Assembly (NCBI RefSeq): GCF_003026285.1
Contig: NZ_PYOD01000008.1
Location: forward strand, 62,001-126,000
From: Photobacterium profundum
GTDB lineage: Bacteria > Pseudomonadota > Gammaproteobacteria > Enterobacterales > Vibrionaceae
Reading direction: 5' to 3'
Length of the DNA stretch: 64,000 nt
Below, piece after piece: positions 39,425 through 48,948 of this stretch (position 1 is its first letter; every line of letters starts with the position of its first letter). The translations under genes were made by a program, and so were the position numbers. The notes beneath the pieces are model-generated. The model searched no databases, was not told where the DNA came from, and was given only the letters and a program-made list of their open reading frames with translations.

Positions 39425-40238
39425 AACCTTTGGTTCGCTAAACAATAAATCAAAGCCCACCTTAGTGTTTCTACATGGTTTATTAGGGTCGGGTAAAGAT
39501 TGGAACCAAGTGGTGAATGCATTATCGTCAGAGTACCCTTGCATTACGATCGATTTACCTGGGCACGGTAAAAGCCAGATGGTGCAAGCCATCAACTTTG
39601 ATCACGCTAATCAGCTTATTCTTCAAACCTTGCAACATCGTAATATTGAACAATATGTATTGATTGGCTACTCAATGGGTGCACGATTAGCGATGTACCA
39701 TGCGGCCTCTATACATTCTAATGCCATCCCGCATTTCGGCGCGAAGTCAGCGTGCAAAAAAACACCACAATTAATGGGTATTGTTATAGAAGGTGGGCAT
39801 TTTGGGTTGCCACAAGCAGAATGTGCGACAAGGTTTGCAAATGATCAAAAATGGGCGCAGCGTTTTACAGATGAGCCACTGAGCCTCGTTTTACCTGACT
39901 GGTATCAACAAGCAGTATTTTCGTCACTGAATCATGACCAAAGACAAAGCTTAGTACTGAAACGCAGTGGTAATCTTGGTGTTGGTGTTGCACGTATGCT
40001 GCTGGCTACATCATTAGCGAAGCAGCCACATTTACTACAAATAATGGAAGCATTAGTTTTGCCGACCATTTATGTGTGTGGCGAGCGAGACAAAAAATTT
40101 AAACGCCTGGTCGAAGACACCCAGTTACAGTATCAGGTGATCGTATCGGCGGGGCATAATGTGCATGTTGAGCAACCTTATGCATTCAGCATGGCAATCA
40201 ATAATTTTGTAAAACAGATTGGAATTAATCATGGCTAA
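39408..40238 (+). CDS. menH: MenH, SHCHC synthase (alpha/beta hydrolase)
   Basis: 276 residues from ATG 39408, six bases after GGGAAGG; the in-frame TTG at 39393 is rejected. Oxyanion segment [10 protein letters not shown], nucleophile S89 in GYSMGARLA, and late His in [11 protein letters not shown]. MenH eliminates pyruvate from the MenD product. It overlaps menD by 17 bases and menC by 8. In E. coli and V. cholerae menB normally follows; here menC does. Confidence 0.93.
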   Translation: MRLYSETFGSLNNKSKPTLVFLHGLLGSGKDWNQVVNALSSEYPCITIDLPGHGKSQMVQAINFDHANQLILQTLQHRNIEQYVLIGYSMGARLAMYHAASIHSNAIPHFGAKSACKKTPQLMGIVIEGGHFGLPQAECATRFANDQKWAQRFTDEPLSLVLPDWYQQAVFSSLNHDQRQSLVLKRSGNLGVGVARMLLATSLAKQPHLLQIMEALVLPTIYVCGERDKKFKRLVEDTQLQYQVIVSAGHNVHVEQPYAFSMAINNFVKQIGINHG

Positions 40239-41238
40239 AACCGTAGATCTGACAGAAGACGTTATGCGTAGCGCGAAATTATATCAATACCAACTGCCAA
40301 TGGATTCAGGTGTAATTCTTCGCACTCAACGCTTAGCAACACGTGAAGGTTGGATCGTTGAATTACGTGATGGCGATAAAGTCGGTTTCGGTGAGATAGC
40401 ACCTTTACCTGAGTTTAGTCATGAAACAGTCGAGCAAGCCGGCGAGCAAGCCAAACAGTTACTTGAACGCTGGATTCAAGGTGAAACTATCGATTTATCA
40501 CAAGCGCTGCCATCGGTTGCGTTTGGTTTGAGCATGGCAATGTTAGAGCTGGCTTCAGAGTTACCAACGAAAGGTAATTATTTAGTTGCGCCACTATGTT
40601 CTGGCGATCCTGATGATTTGATCGTTCGCTTGAACGAAATGCCAGGCGAGAAAGTCGCGAAGATTAAAGTCGGTATGTATGAAGCGGTGCGTGATGGCAT
40701 CGTGGCAAATATGTTTATTGAAGCGATTCCTGATGTACGTTTGCGCCTAGATGCAAACCGTAAGTGGACGCCAATTAAAGCCCTGCAATTTGCGAAATAT
40801 GTGAAGCCTGAACATCGTGCTGGTATTGCGTTCTTAGAAGAGCCGTGCAAAACACCAGAAGACAGTTTAGCGTTTTCTTTAGAGACAGGGATCAACATCG
40901 CATGGGATGAAACCGTGCGGGATGAAGGCTTTGAGGTTAAAGCTGAACCTGGTGTAGTTGCAATTATCATTAAACCAACGTTAGTGGGCTCTGTGCAGCG
41001 TTGTATGGACCTAGTTAAGCAAGCGCATGCGATAGGGCTTACGGCTGTTATTAGCTCTAGTATGGAGTCTAGCCTTGGCTTAAACCAGTTAGCTCGCTTT
41101 GCTGAATGGCAAACACCGGGTGTTATTCCTGGTTTAGATACAATGCAATTATTTAAGGCGCAACTTGAAACGTCGTGGCCTGATTGTGATTTACCGAAAA
41201 CAGCGTTGTCTGATTTAGAGGTGGTATGGCAGAAGTAA
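40231..41238 (+). CDS. menC: o-Succinylbenzoate synthase MenC
   Basis: 335 residues from ATG 40231. Enolase-superfamily marks: KIKVGMYE with catalytic Lys, metal ligands in RLDANRKW and LEEPCKTP, and the second Lys in IIIKPTLVG. It dehydrates SHCHC to o-succinylbenzoate. Start: GGA lies eight bases before 40231, but the classic MenC opening [14 protein letters not shown] begins at ATG 40264, so 40264 is possible; the extra 11 residues are not conserved in E. coli. It overlaps menH and menE. Confidence 0.93.
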   Translation: MAKTVDLTEDVMRSAKLYQYQLPMDSGVILRTQRLATREGWIVELRDGDKVGFGEIAPLPEFSHETVEQAGEQAKQLLERWIQGETIDLSQALPSVAFGLSMAMLELASELPTKGNYLVAPLCSGDPDDLIVRLNEMPGEKVAKIKVGMYEAVRDGIVANMFIEAIPDVRLRLDANRKWTPIKALQFAKYVKPEHRAGIAFLEEPCKTPEDSLAFSLETGINIAWDETVRDEGFEVKAEPGVVAIIIKPTLVGSVQRCMDLVKQAHAIGLTAVISSSMESSLGLNQLARFAEWQTPGVIPGLDTMQLFKAQLETSWPDCDLPKTALSDLEVVWQK

Positions 41239-42662
41239 CTCAATACTTCGCCACATGGCCTTGGCAACATTGGGCAGAGGAGCGACCGTCAGCGGTCGCT
41301 CTTTCTTTTGGTGCGCAATGTGTCGACGGTGAATGTATTGGCGAGCAACGATTCAGCTGGGCGGAAATGAGCCATCGCGTTGATGAGTATGCACAAGGTT
41401 TAATTGAACAAGGCGTCAAGCGCGATCAAATGATTGCGATCGTTGCGCCTAATTCGATTCAGGTTATATGGCTTATTTTAGCTACGCTACGCATTGGTGC
41501 CCGCTATGTTGGGTTAAATCCGAAAAATACAGAAATAGAGTTAAATGAACAACTAGCTCGATTAAAAAATGATTATATTTGGTATCCGGCACGTACTGTT
41601 CATCAATTCACAACCGGTAAACGCCTGCATTTATTGCAGCCAGAACAACCTCGTATTGTGCCTGTTACTTGGCAGCAAACACGTGCTGCAACCCTAACGT
41701 TAACATCGGGCTCAACTGGTGTACCCAAAGCGGCTGTTCATACTGCCGAGAATCACCTTGCTAGTGCTGAAGGGTTACTTGAAGTTATGGATTTTGGCAT
41801 CGATGACAGTTGGTTGTTATCTTTGCCTTTGTTTCATATTTCAGGGCTCGCTATTCTTTGGCGCTGGTTATACCGAGGTGCCAAGCTGGTGGTTACTGAA
41901 CCTGCTTGTTTTGAGCATTCACTGACAATGGTGACACATGCTTCTCTCGTTCCGACACAGCTTCAGCGTTTATTAACCTCTAAGCACAGTGAAGGCAATG
42001 GTACTCAAGCCTTAAAGCAAGTGTTATTGGGTGGTGCGGCTATTCCTGTTAGCTTGACTGATGCCGCTGAACGTATTGGTATTAGCTGTTGGTGTGGTTA
42101 CGGCATGACAGAGATGGGGTCGACCGTCACTGCAAAAAAAGCCGATGCGAGTGGGGGCGTAGGCACGGTTTTAGGCAACCGTCACTTTATGATTAAAGAC
42201 GGTGAAGTGTATGTTCAAGGGGCAACCTTATGTCTGGGATATTATCGTAATAAAATGATCTTTCCAGCCAGTGATGGTAAATGGTTTGCCACCCGTGATT
42301 TAGGCGAATGGCAAGGTAATGAACTGCACATTTTAGGGCGTGCTGATAACATGTTTATTTCTGGCGGTGAGAATATTCAACCAGAAGACGTCGAAAAAGT
42401 ATTAATGACCCATGCTGGTGTTAGGCAAGCCTTTGTGTTGCCAGTAGATGATGTGGAGTTTGGGCAACGCCCAGTAGCAATCGTCGAGATTGAGACAGAA
42501 TTATCAAGTGATGTTATTGCATCGCTAGAAAATCACATGGCAGATAACATCGTGAGTTTTAAGCGACCGATTCGTTACCTAGCATTGCCAAAGGAACTAG
42601 CAATATCGGGTATTAAAGTGTCACGTAAGCAGTTAAATGAGTGGTTAGCGCAGCAGCTTTAA
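41226..42662 (+). CDS. menE: o-Succinylbenzoate--CoA ligase MenE
   Basis: 478 residues. AMP-binding signature [16 protein letters not shown] (about 157-172), GYGMTEMGS, and the A8/A10 regions with [21 protein letters not shown] and a C-terminal Lys in GIKVSRKQL. It activates o-succinylbenzoate as its CoA ester, the substrate of MenB. Last gene of the men operon, overlapping menC by 13 bases, and followed by a strong terminator. MenB must be encoded elsewhere. Confidence 0.95.
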   Translation: MAEVTQYFATWPWQHWAEERPSAVALSFGAQCVDGECIGEQRFSWAEMSHRVDEYAQGLIEQGVKRDQMIAIVAPNSIQVIWLILATLRIGARYVGLNPKNTEIELNEQLARLKNDYIWYPARTVHQFTTGKRLHLLQPEQPRIVPVTWQQTRAATLTLTSGSTGVPKAAVHTAENHLASAEGLLEVMDFGIDDSWLLSLPLFHISGLAILWRWLYRGAKLVVTEPACFEHSLTMVTHASLVPTQLQRLLTSKHSEGNGTQALKQVLLGGAAIPVSLTDAAERIGISCWCGYGMTEMGSTVTAKKADASGGVGTVLGNRHFMIKDGEVYVQGATLCLGYYRNKMIFPASDGKWFATRDLGEWQGNELHILGRADNMFISGGENIQPEDVEKVLMTHAGVRQAFVLPVDDVEFGQRPVAIVEIETELSSDVIASLENHMADNIVSFKRPIRYLALPKELAISGIKVSRKQLNEWLAQQL

Positions 42663-42682
42663 ATGATGTGATATAAAAAACA

Positions 42683-42719
42683 GGGCGATGATCAGTGTTT
42701 TTGATCATCGCCCTTTTTT
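42683..42719. terminator. Terminator after menE, likely bidirectional
   Basis: A perfect 12-bp stem GGGCGATGATCA/TGATCATCGCCC with a 7-base loop and T tract. An A tract on the left gives the convergent gene the same benefit. Confidence 0.93.
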
Positions 42720-42734
42720 GTATTATTTCGCTAT

Positions 42735-44615
42735 CTATTGATTATTGCCACGTAAGGCAACGATTTGTTCTCGCAATTCAGAGCTATGAATATTATTTGA
42801 TGGTGAAATTGGCTTTCCTGCGACTACAGTAACCTTTGACCAAAAACGTTTTGGTACCTTCAATAGAGCACAACCTCGTTCGCGGCTGAAAAGACTGCCC
42901 CATAACCCTTGTAAAGCAACGGGAATGACGGGTACTGAAGATCGCTTAATAATGATATCGATACCACGTAAGAATGGGCCGACTTCACCGTCGTAGGTGA
43001 GTTGCCCTTCAGGGAAGATACAAACAATATCGCCATTTTCTAAATATTGGGTGACTTGAGAAAAAGCCCTATGCACTGAATGACGTTCATTGGGATCAAC
43101 AGGAATCACTTTGCAAGCTTTACAAAATACCGAGATAAATGGCAGGTTAGAAATATCTTTATCCATTAGAAAACGAATAGGGCGAGGGTAAGCTCCCGCT
43201 AATAATAACGCATCCATGTAACTGACATGATTGCAGACAATCAGGGCACCGCCTTGCAGAGGAATATTATCTAAGTCCTTGTGCTTCACTCTATACATAG
43301 TGTGTGTAACGAGCCACACCAGAAAGCGCCAGAAGAAATCAGGTACTTGTACGTATAGATAAATAACAACAATAAAGTTAGTGATTGATAGAAACAGAAA
43401 GAACTGTGGAATACTAAATTCTAATATCGACAAAAAGACAATCGATAGAATGGCACTTGCCACCATGAATAGAGCATTCCAAATATTATTTGCAGCAATA
43501 ATCTGTGCGCGTTCATCTTCTTTTGCTCTGCTTTGCATCATGGCGTAAAGAGGTACAATGAACACCCCACCAGAAACACCTAACAGCGTTAATGCGATGA
43601 AAATATGGAAAAGCTCAGGGTGAGAAATGAACTCAATAAAACTGTTTGATACAGGTATCACATCTGGCGAAGCAAAGAAAAGAATTGCACTGAATAAAGT
43701 AATACCAAAACTACCTAAAGGAACAATACCAGGCTCAATTCGGTGGCCAGACAGACGGTCACATAATAGTGAGCCTGTAGCGATGCCAATTGAAAATAAT
43801 GCGAGTAAGAAGGAAACAGAAGCTGCGCTACCGCCAAGGTGAATTTTAGCAAAGTTAGGGAATTGCGTTAGGTAACATGCCCCTAAAAACCAAAACCAAC
43901 TAATGCCTAATACGCACTGAAAAACGGTTTTGTCTTTTTTGGCTATTGCTAATGTATGGCGTGTTTGTTTAATCGGTTGCCATTTAAATTCAATATTAGG
44001 GTTACTCGGCTTCGCTTCAGGTATTTTACGGGACGTGGCATATCCTAAAACAGCAAAAGAGACGACACTAATTGCTGCAATTAAGGGCGCATCTTGCTGG
44101 TTGGCTATAACGCCAGCTAACAATGTACCCAGTAGAATTGCCAGAAAAGTACCGGTCTCGACCAATGCATTACCTGAAACAAGTTCTTCTTTTTTTAAAT
44201 GCTGGGGTAAAAGTGCATATTTAGCAGGACCAAAAAATGCAGACTGGGTTCCCATCAAAAACAATAGAATCAGCAGCATCATGTAACTTTCGGTGAGAAA
44301 GGCGATAGCGGCTAAAGCCATAATAATAATTTCAGCAAATTTTACGATACGCATAATTTGCGCTTTATCGTATTTATCGGCTAATACACCTGCTGTGGCT
44401 GAAAAAAGGAAAAAAGGGAGAATGAATAAGCCAGCCGCGAGGTTAATGATCAGATCTGAATCGAGGGGCAATGTACCAGGAGCAGAAAATGCAATAAGAA
44501 TGAGCAAGATATTCTTATAGACATTATCGTTAAAAGCCCCAAGAGCCTGCGTAAGAAAATAGGGTAAAAACCGCTGCTTAGTTAAAAGGCGCGATTGGGG
44601 CTGAACACTCATCAA
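42735..44615 (-). CDS. LplT-like MFS transporter fused to PlsC acyltransferase
   Basis: 626 residues in two parts. Residues 1 to about 410 form a 12-segment MFS domain resembling lysophospholipid flippase LplT (starts RFLPYFLTQALGAFNDNVYKNI). Residues about 440-626 form a PlsC-type acyltransferase with NHVSYMD (HX4D, near 460) and FPEGQLT (near 532). In E. coli these functions are split between LplT and Aas, and Aas also has an acyl-ACP synthetase domain that is missing here. Inferred role: uptake and reacylation of lysophospholipids at the inner membrane. Nine bases from a TetR-type gene, probably an operon. Confidence 0.85.
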   Translation of the reverse strand: MMSVQPQSRLLTKQRFLPYFLTQALGAFNDNVYKNILLILIAFSAPGTLPLDSDLIINLAAGLFILPFFLFSATAGVLADKYDKAQIMRIVKFAEIIIMALAAIAFLTESYMMLLILLFLMGTQSAFFGPAKYALLPQHLKKEELVSGNALVETGTFLAILLGTLLAGVIANQQDAPLIAAISVVSFAVLGYATSRKIPEAKPSNPNIEFKWQPIKQTRHTLAIAKKDKTVFQCVLGISWFWFLGACYLTQFPNFAKIHLGGSAASVSFLLALFSIGIATGSLLCDRLSGHRIEPGIVPLGSFGITLFSAILFFASPDVIPVSNSFIEFISHPELFHIFIALTLLGVSGGVFIVPLYAMMQSRAKEDERAQIIAANNIWNALFMVASAILSIVFLSILEFSIPQFFLFLSITNFIVVIYLYVQVPDFFWRFLVWLVTHTMYRVKHKDLDNIPLQGGALIVCNHVSYMDALLLAGAYPRPIRFLMDKDISNLPFISVFCKACKVIPVDPNERHSVHRAFSQVTQYLENGDIVCIFPEGQLTYDGEVGPFLRGIDIIIKRSSVPVIPVALQGLWGSLFSRERGCALLKVPKRFWSKVTVVAGKPISPSNNIHSSELREQIVALRGNNQ

Positions 44616-44624
44616 ATACTCCGC

Positions 44625-45221
44625 TTATACGTGCCAAGCGTTTAAATAGGTGTTTAATAAGTTGTCTATTAGTGCTTTTGCGTCAACCGGAACGGAAGTA
44701 AACAATTTATCATCAACACTTAATAACGTAATACCATGAACACCAGCCCATAAAACCCGGCTTGCTTCTAAGATATCGGCATCTGATTTCTGAGGCGTGA
44801 TTTGACGAATAAGGGTTTCAAGCATACTTGTCATGCTATTAATTCGTTCAGATTGCCATTCAGGAAGTTCATCGCCATTCATTGTGTGTTGGAAAATTAA
44901 CTGCCAGCGGTAAGGGTGTGATGCTGCAAATTCTTGATAGCAATAAGCGAGCTTACGAAGTGCATCTTCAGGTGACGTTGCAGAGTTCATTTGTGCTTCT
45001 GCTTCTGCAAATAACTCGTCAAGTGTTTGTGCTACAGCATGAAGCAGTAGTAGGTTGTAGTTACCAAATACATTCACTAATGTGCTGGGTACATAGCCAA
45101 TCATGCCTGCTACTTTTCGTAAACTTAGTTCGTGATGCGGGTGTTCATTTAAAAAAAGCTTCACTTGCTCTAGTGTCATGCTTACCAACTCTTCACGAGT
45201 GTGGTCATTTCGTCTTGCCAT
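44625..45221 (-). CDS. TetR-family transcriptional regulator
   Basis: 198 residues. The N-terminal helix-turn-helix (about 8-58) has LSLRKVAGMIGYVPSTLVNVFGNY; the C-terminal ligand domain resembles the WHG/TetR_C_33 type. It precedes the transporter-acyltransferase gene on the same strand with only nine bases between, so it likely controls its own operon, perhaps in response to lipid or membrane state. That link is inferred from position only. The ligand is unknown. Confidence 0.87.
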   Translation of the reverse strand: MARRNDHTREELVSMTLEQVKLFLNEHPHHELSLRKVAGMIGYVPSTLVNVFGNYNLLLLHAVAQTLDELFAEAEAQMNSATSPEDALRKLAYCYQEFAASHPYRWQLIFQHTMNGDELPEWQSERINSMTSMLETLIRQITPQKSDADILEASRVLWAGVHGITLLSVDDKLFTSVPVDAKALIDNLLNTYLNAWHV

Positions 45222-45464
45222 TGAATAGTACTCTTAATGATTTATTTGTTTTTTATTATTATAAATGAAGAAAAAGGCAACATAGCCATCGTGTATAAGC
45301 TGTTTAATTATAGAACGATGTTCGATATTCTAGTTGTTCACCTGTGATTTGGTCAAGTAATTAGCCAACTCTGATGGCGAATAAAGGTCTATATGTGATA
45401 ACACTCTCAATTAGGGTGTTATCAAAAATATAGCCCAACAAAAAAACATGATTTTATTGAATGT

Positions 45465-45860
45465 TTATGCGTTACGTTCTGAATTTTTGACTGAAATCTG
45501 ATCGTTCAACGTCCAGAAGTCGACAAGAATACCGATTAAAAAGAAACCAAAAGTACACAAATATAGAATGCCAGTAAGCCATTTACCCATGTACATTCGA
45601 TGAAGACCAAATACGCCTAAAAACGTTAATAACAGCCACCCGACGGTATAATCAATGTTACCTGCTTGGAAGCGAAAATCCGCTTCGCGATCCATCGCGG
45701 GGATTAGAAATAAATCGATCAACCAGCCTATCCCGCACAAACCTAATGTTAAGAACCAAATTGTGCCAGTAACAGGCTTACCATAGTAAAATCGGTGAGC
45801 ACCTGTGAAGCCAAAAATCCATAATAAATAGCCAATTAACTTACTATGTGTATCTTGCAT
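45465..45860 (-). CDS. Protein with two TM2 domains
   Basis: 131 residues built from two TM2 repeats: KLIGYLLWIFGFTGAHRFYYGK then a membrane pair with GLCGIGWLIDLFLIP, and again WLLLTFLGVFGLHRMYMGK with FGFFLIGILVDFWTL. Each TM2 unit has the G-HR-Y-G turn and a following D. About four membrane segments. TM2 proteins are common in bacteria but have no settled function. Monocistronic; flanked by AT-rich spacers. Confidence 0.85.
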   Translation of the reverse strand: MQDTHSKLIGYLLWIFGFTGAHRFYYGKPVTGTIWFLTLGLCGIGWLIDLFLIPAMDREADFRFQAGNIDYTVGWLLLTFLGVFGLHRMYMGKWLTGILYLCTFGFFLIGILVDFWTLNDQISVKNSERNA

Positions 45861-46255
45861 AAATATTCCCGTTGTTGTTCTTATTTAGAGTGGTTACGCT
45901 ACAAGGTTATATACTTGTTATATTCATTTTTTGACAAAATTTATAGAGAAAAGTGCAATAAAAAATTCTTTTGAAACAACATACTACTCTTTTATCTTTA
46001 TTTATGGTTGGTCACTGTCAGATCGTACAGATAAAAGTGAACATTAATCTTTTTTTGTTAATGTGTTTCGATAAAATTATTAATCCATCCGTTTGTTATA
46101 TTTAATAATCATGAGTTAAAAAGTCTATTATTCAAATGGTTGAACGTATTTTTACATTTTCATTATTATTAGTAACAATTTGTAGGTGAGGATTGATTGA
46201 CTTTCTAAGGTATACAGATAGGATGCAATCAGAACATCGCAAAGGTAATAATAAT
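45861..46255. other. Intergenic region, TM2 gene / Tim44-like gene
   Basis: About 395 AT-rich bases between divergent genes. No clear promoter hexamers, operator or RNA structure is visible. An in-frame upstream extension of the Tim44-like gene (from 46193) lacks a ribosome site and family features. Confidence 0.5.
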
Positions 46256-47125
46256 ATGAAACGCTTCTTTACTCTGTTTGCTTTGATCGTGGCGGTGTCG
46301 TTTTCGGCTCCTCACGCAGAAGCAAAGAAATTTGGTGGTGGCAAATCGTTTGGTAAAAGCTTTAAAACAGCGCCAGCGAAACAGCAACAGCCACAACAAA
46401 CAAATACAATTAATAAACAAAACCCAACGGCTGCACAATCAGGCAAGAAAGGTCTGATGGGTGGTTTGATGGGCGGGTTATTGGCTGGTGGTCTACTTGC
46501 AGCATTTTTTGGTGGTGCGTTTGACGGCATTCAATTCATGGATATTCTTATCTTTGGTCTGATTGCATTTGTCATCTTCAAACTATTCAAAACAATGCGT
46601 GGCGCTAAAGGGACACCAACGGGTCATCGTGAAGCGTATGCAGGGAACTCTCCGCAGCAGCAGAACAATACTCAACAACGTCAACAAGCATCTGAAATGA
46701 ATGCTGCCCCTCAGCAATCTGGTTATGCATCAACAGATAGTGATGTGCCGTTTAATTTACCACCTAATTTCAATATGAATGCGTTCCTGAGCGGTGCTCG
46801 TGATCACTATCGTATTTTGCAAGGTGCATGGAACCATAACGAACTTGATAAAATTCGTGAATATGTTTCACCTGCTTTATTAGCCGATTTAACGGCAGAG
46901 CGCGCAAAACTTGAAGGTGAGCAGCATACAGAAGTGATGTATGTTGATACTGAAATGGTACGCGCTGATTTTGATGCGAATTTAGCACAGCTAAGTATTC
47001 AATTTTCAGGTCGTTACAAAGATCGTAATGAAGAGCATGAAGCTGACATTACCGATGTTTGGCATTTAGAGCGTGATTTACGTACGCCTAATGCACCTTG
47101 GCTGATTGTTGGTATTCAAGCTTAA
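46256..47125 (+). CDS. Tim44-like domain membrane protein
   Basis: 289 residues from ATG 46256, about nine bases after AAAGG. Signal peptide 1-23 (cut near HAEA), a Gly/Lys-rich stretch KKFGGGKSFGKSF, a Gln-rich linker, one or two membrane segments (about 72-112, with GGLMGGLLAGGLLAAFFGG), and a C-terminal Tim44-like domain (about 185-289). Bacterial Tim44-like proteins are linked to transport of molecules across or to the inner membrane but are poorly characterised. Monocistronic with a terminator. Confidence 0.85.
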   Translation: MKRFFTLFALIVAVSFSAPHAEAKKFGGGKSFGKSFKTAPAKQQQPQQTNTINKQNPTAAQSGKKGLMGGLMGGLLAGGLLAAFFGGAFDGIQFMDILIFGLIAFVIFKLFKTMRGAKGTPTGHREAYAGNSPQQQNNTQQRQQASEMNAAPQQSGYASTDSDVPFNLPPNFNMNAFLSGARDHYRILQGAWNHNELDKIREYVSPALLADLTAERAKLEGEQHTEVMYVDTEMVRADFDANLAQLSIQFSGRYKDRNEEHEADITDVWHLERDLRTPNAPWLIVGIQA

Positions 47126-47609
47126 GCATTGAATTAGCGACGTAACTGTATAAAAAGAAGCCGCTTTAATCGAGCGGCTTTTTTGTACCTGTAATTTGCG
47201 TGTGTGTGCAATTTTTATATGTTTTATTCAGAGGCATTTAAGGCGTATGAGAAAGCAGTGAAATTGTATTGAAGCACTTTTTTTTCGTACCACGAGAGAA
47301 TGATGAACAGATAGTCATCGGATTTAAAAAGTAGAGTCAGTAACTTTGAGTAGATGATTGAATTCACTGTTATGCGCATTGCGCACTTGCCATAAACAGG
47401 AGTGGTGGCATAGTGAGCAACAGGATAATGAATACGATGGGTATAAATATCCAAATATTTGAACTAGGTCGTGATATCTGCTTTAAAGGTTCCCAGAGAT
47501 TGATCTCTACACCTACTTTTATTCATATCAGGCGCTATTATTAAGCAAGTTGGTATTTAAACAAAACAGACCAAGTCTCGATTGGTAGTAAAATTATATA
47601 GAGGTGACT
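47126..47609. other. Intergenic region after the Tim44-like gene
   Basis: 484 bases. The first part holds the terminator at 47158-47185 and the last bases the GAGGTG ribosome site of the next gene. A 76-codon minus-strand frame in between has no family resemblance or ribosome site. I see nothing else. Confidence 0.5.
47158..47185 (+). terminator. Terminator after the Tim44-like gene
   Basis: AAGCCGCT pairs with AGCGGCTT around a seven-base loop, followed by TTTT. Confidence 0.88.
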
Positions 47610-47855
47610 ATGCCATATACTGCAGAACTTGTTGATGAAATGAACCTTCTTGTTAGGTTTCCAATGCACAGCGATTTGGAAGGAATCAAGGTCCGCGGTG
47701 ATGCTGCGCCTGAAGTGGTAGCAGCAGCAAAACGTTTGTTTACTAAAGGTTTGGTAACGCAAGAAGATGGTGGTTATTTAACATTCTCAGGTCATCAAGC
47801 CGTAGAGCATGCTAAATCAACTATTCGTATTTTAACGGGTACCGTAGCCGTTTAA
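47610..47855 (+). CDS. TIGR02647-type small conserved protein
   Basis: 81 residues from ATG 47610 behind GAGGTG; an in-frame GTG at 47604 is less likely. It resembles the short gammaproteobacterial family TIGR02647: MPYTAELVDEMNLLVRF, then DAAPEVVAAAKRLFTKGL and QEDGGYLT. Function unknown; soluble and probably helical. Convergent with the cysteine-cluster gene 31 bases further on. Confidence 0.8.
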   Translation: MPYTAELVDEMNLLVRFPMHSDLEGIKVRGDAAPEVVAAAKRLFTKGLVTQEDGGYLTFSGHQAVEHAKSTIRILTGTVAV

Positions 47856-47886
47856 TACACTTCAACAATTAGAGCAAAACTTGTCA

Positions 47887-48135
47887 TTAAGTTATGTTTT
47901 CTAATTCCGTAATAATAGCTAAAGCTTGCTCATTTGATGTACCACATATATCTGGGCAAGCTTTAAAATTATGGCATACCGCTGGCCGTTCTGGCTGACC
48001 AAAAATGTTGCAAAGATTCTTCTCGTTTAACTGAATGCAGCGAACACCTGCCGGCTTACCATTTGGCATGCCGGGAATAGCAGAAGAGATACTTGGTGCA
48101 ATACAACAAGCACCACAACTTAAGCGACATTCCAT
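47887..48135 (-). CDS. YkgJ-family cysteine-cluster protein
   Basis: 82 residues. Cysteines in the YkgJ/CxxCxxCC pattern: CRLSCGACC near the N-terminus, then RCIQLNEKNLC and AVCHNF. These proteins probably bind a zinc or iron-sulfur cluster; function is unknown. Conserved PxGKPAGVRC matches the short YkgJ type. It lies 245 bases from the YcgN-type cysteine-cluster gene, which is on the other strand. Confidence 0.83.
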   Translation of the reverse strand: MECRLSCGACCIAPSISSAIPGMPNGKPAGVRCIQLNEKNLCNIFGQPERPAVCHNFKACPDICGTSNEQALAIITELENIT

Positions 48136-48379
48136 CTCATATCCTATACTTCACGAAGATATATCGTTGGGTTTTACAACCAATCACGACATTTACAAAA
48201 GGTTGCGCAAGTTACCACTCATCGTTCTCAGGGTCAAAATTTCATGCTTTTTAATGGTGTAAATAATAATGCCTCTTATTACAGCCATTCTTCAGACTTA
48301 ATCAGTAGTATTCGCTTGCACTTTAATCATTAGACAGCTATAAAACCGCCTCCTTAGCTATATAGGCTAGGGTTAGGTA

Positions 48380-48832
48380 ATGAATAGGTTGGGTAGTATG
48401 GTACGTTTTTGGGAAGATAAAGAATTAGCAATAATGACAGATCAAGAGTGGGAATCTCTCTGTGATGGTTGTGGTAAGTGCTGCTTGCATAAATTAATTG
48501 ATGATGCGACAGATGATATTTATTTTACCAATGTTGCGTGTAGCTTACTGGATAACAACACTTGTTCTTGTAAAGACTATCAGAACCGTTTTGAGTCTGG
48601 TGAAGAGTGTTTAAAGCTAACACGTGAGCGTATCGACGAGTTTGTTTGGCTACCAGAAACGTGTGCATACCGTTTGCTCGCGGAAGGTAAACCTTTACCT
48701 GAGTGGCACCCTTTAATTACAGGTTCTAAAAAGGCGATGCACAAAGCGGGTGAGTCGGTAAAAGATCAAGTTGTCTATGAAATTGACGTCATTGATTGGG
48801 AAGATCACATTACCAACCACCCAAACCGTTAA
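48380..48832 (+). CDS. ycgN: YcgN-family (UPF0260) cysteine-cluster protein
   Basis: 150 residues. Strong likeness to E. coli YcgN through [55 protein letters not shown] and WHPLITGSK. Eight Cys residues probably bind a metal cluster. No activity is established. An internal ATG at 48398 ([10 protein letters not shown]) is closer to the E. coli start and cannot be excluded. Terminator follows and is shared with convergent dusC. Confidence 0.9.
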   Translation: MNRLGSMVRFWEDKELAIMTDQEWESLCDGCGKCCLHKLIDDATDDIYFTNVACSLLDNNTCSCKDYQNRFESGEECLKLTRERIDEFVWLPETCAYRLLAEGKPLPEWHPLITGSKKAMHKAGESVKDQVVYEIDVIDWEDHITNHPNR

Positions 48833-48853
48833 TCGCGTTATTGAATTCTAATA

Positions 48854-48904
48854 AAACCCCGATAATGATGACTTATTATAAGTTACGCATTATCGGGGTT
48901 TTGT
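48854..48904. terminator. Long hairpin between ycgN and dusC
   Basis: AAACCCCGATAAT pairs perfectly over 13 bp with ATTATCGGGGTTT around a 22-base loop, with T residues on the plus side and A residues on the other. It sits between two convergent genes. Confidence 0.85.
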
Positions 48905-48948
48905 GTTTCTAAGACTCATAGAAAGTCTTACAAATTAAGATCGAATAC

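Noticed and set aside
40578-41270. 230-codon frame antisense to menC
   Set aside because: Shadow of menC, which has all catalytic motifs; the antisense translation looks like low-complexity Ser/Thr/Ile sequence.
42838-42855. PurR-like AAAACGTTTT inside the LplT fusion gene
   Set aside because: It lacks the flanking G and C of the PurR box and lies in coding sequence near the gene's 3' end.
47224-47454. 76-codon minus-strand frame in the spacer before the TIGR02647 gene
   Set aside because: No ribosome site, no recognisable family, and composition like the surrounding AT-rich spacer.
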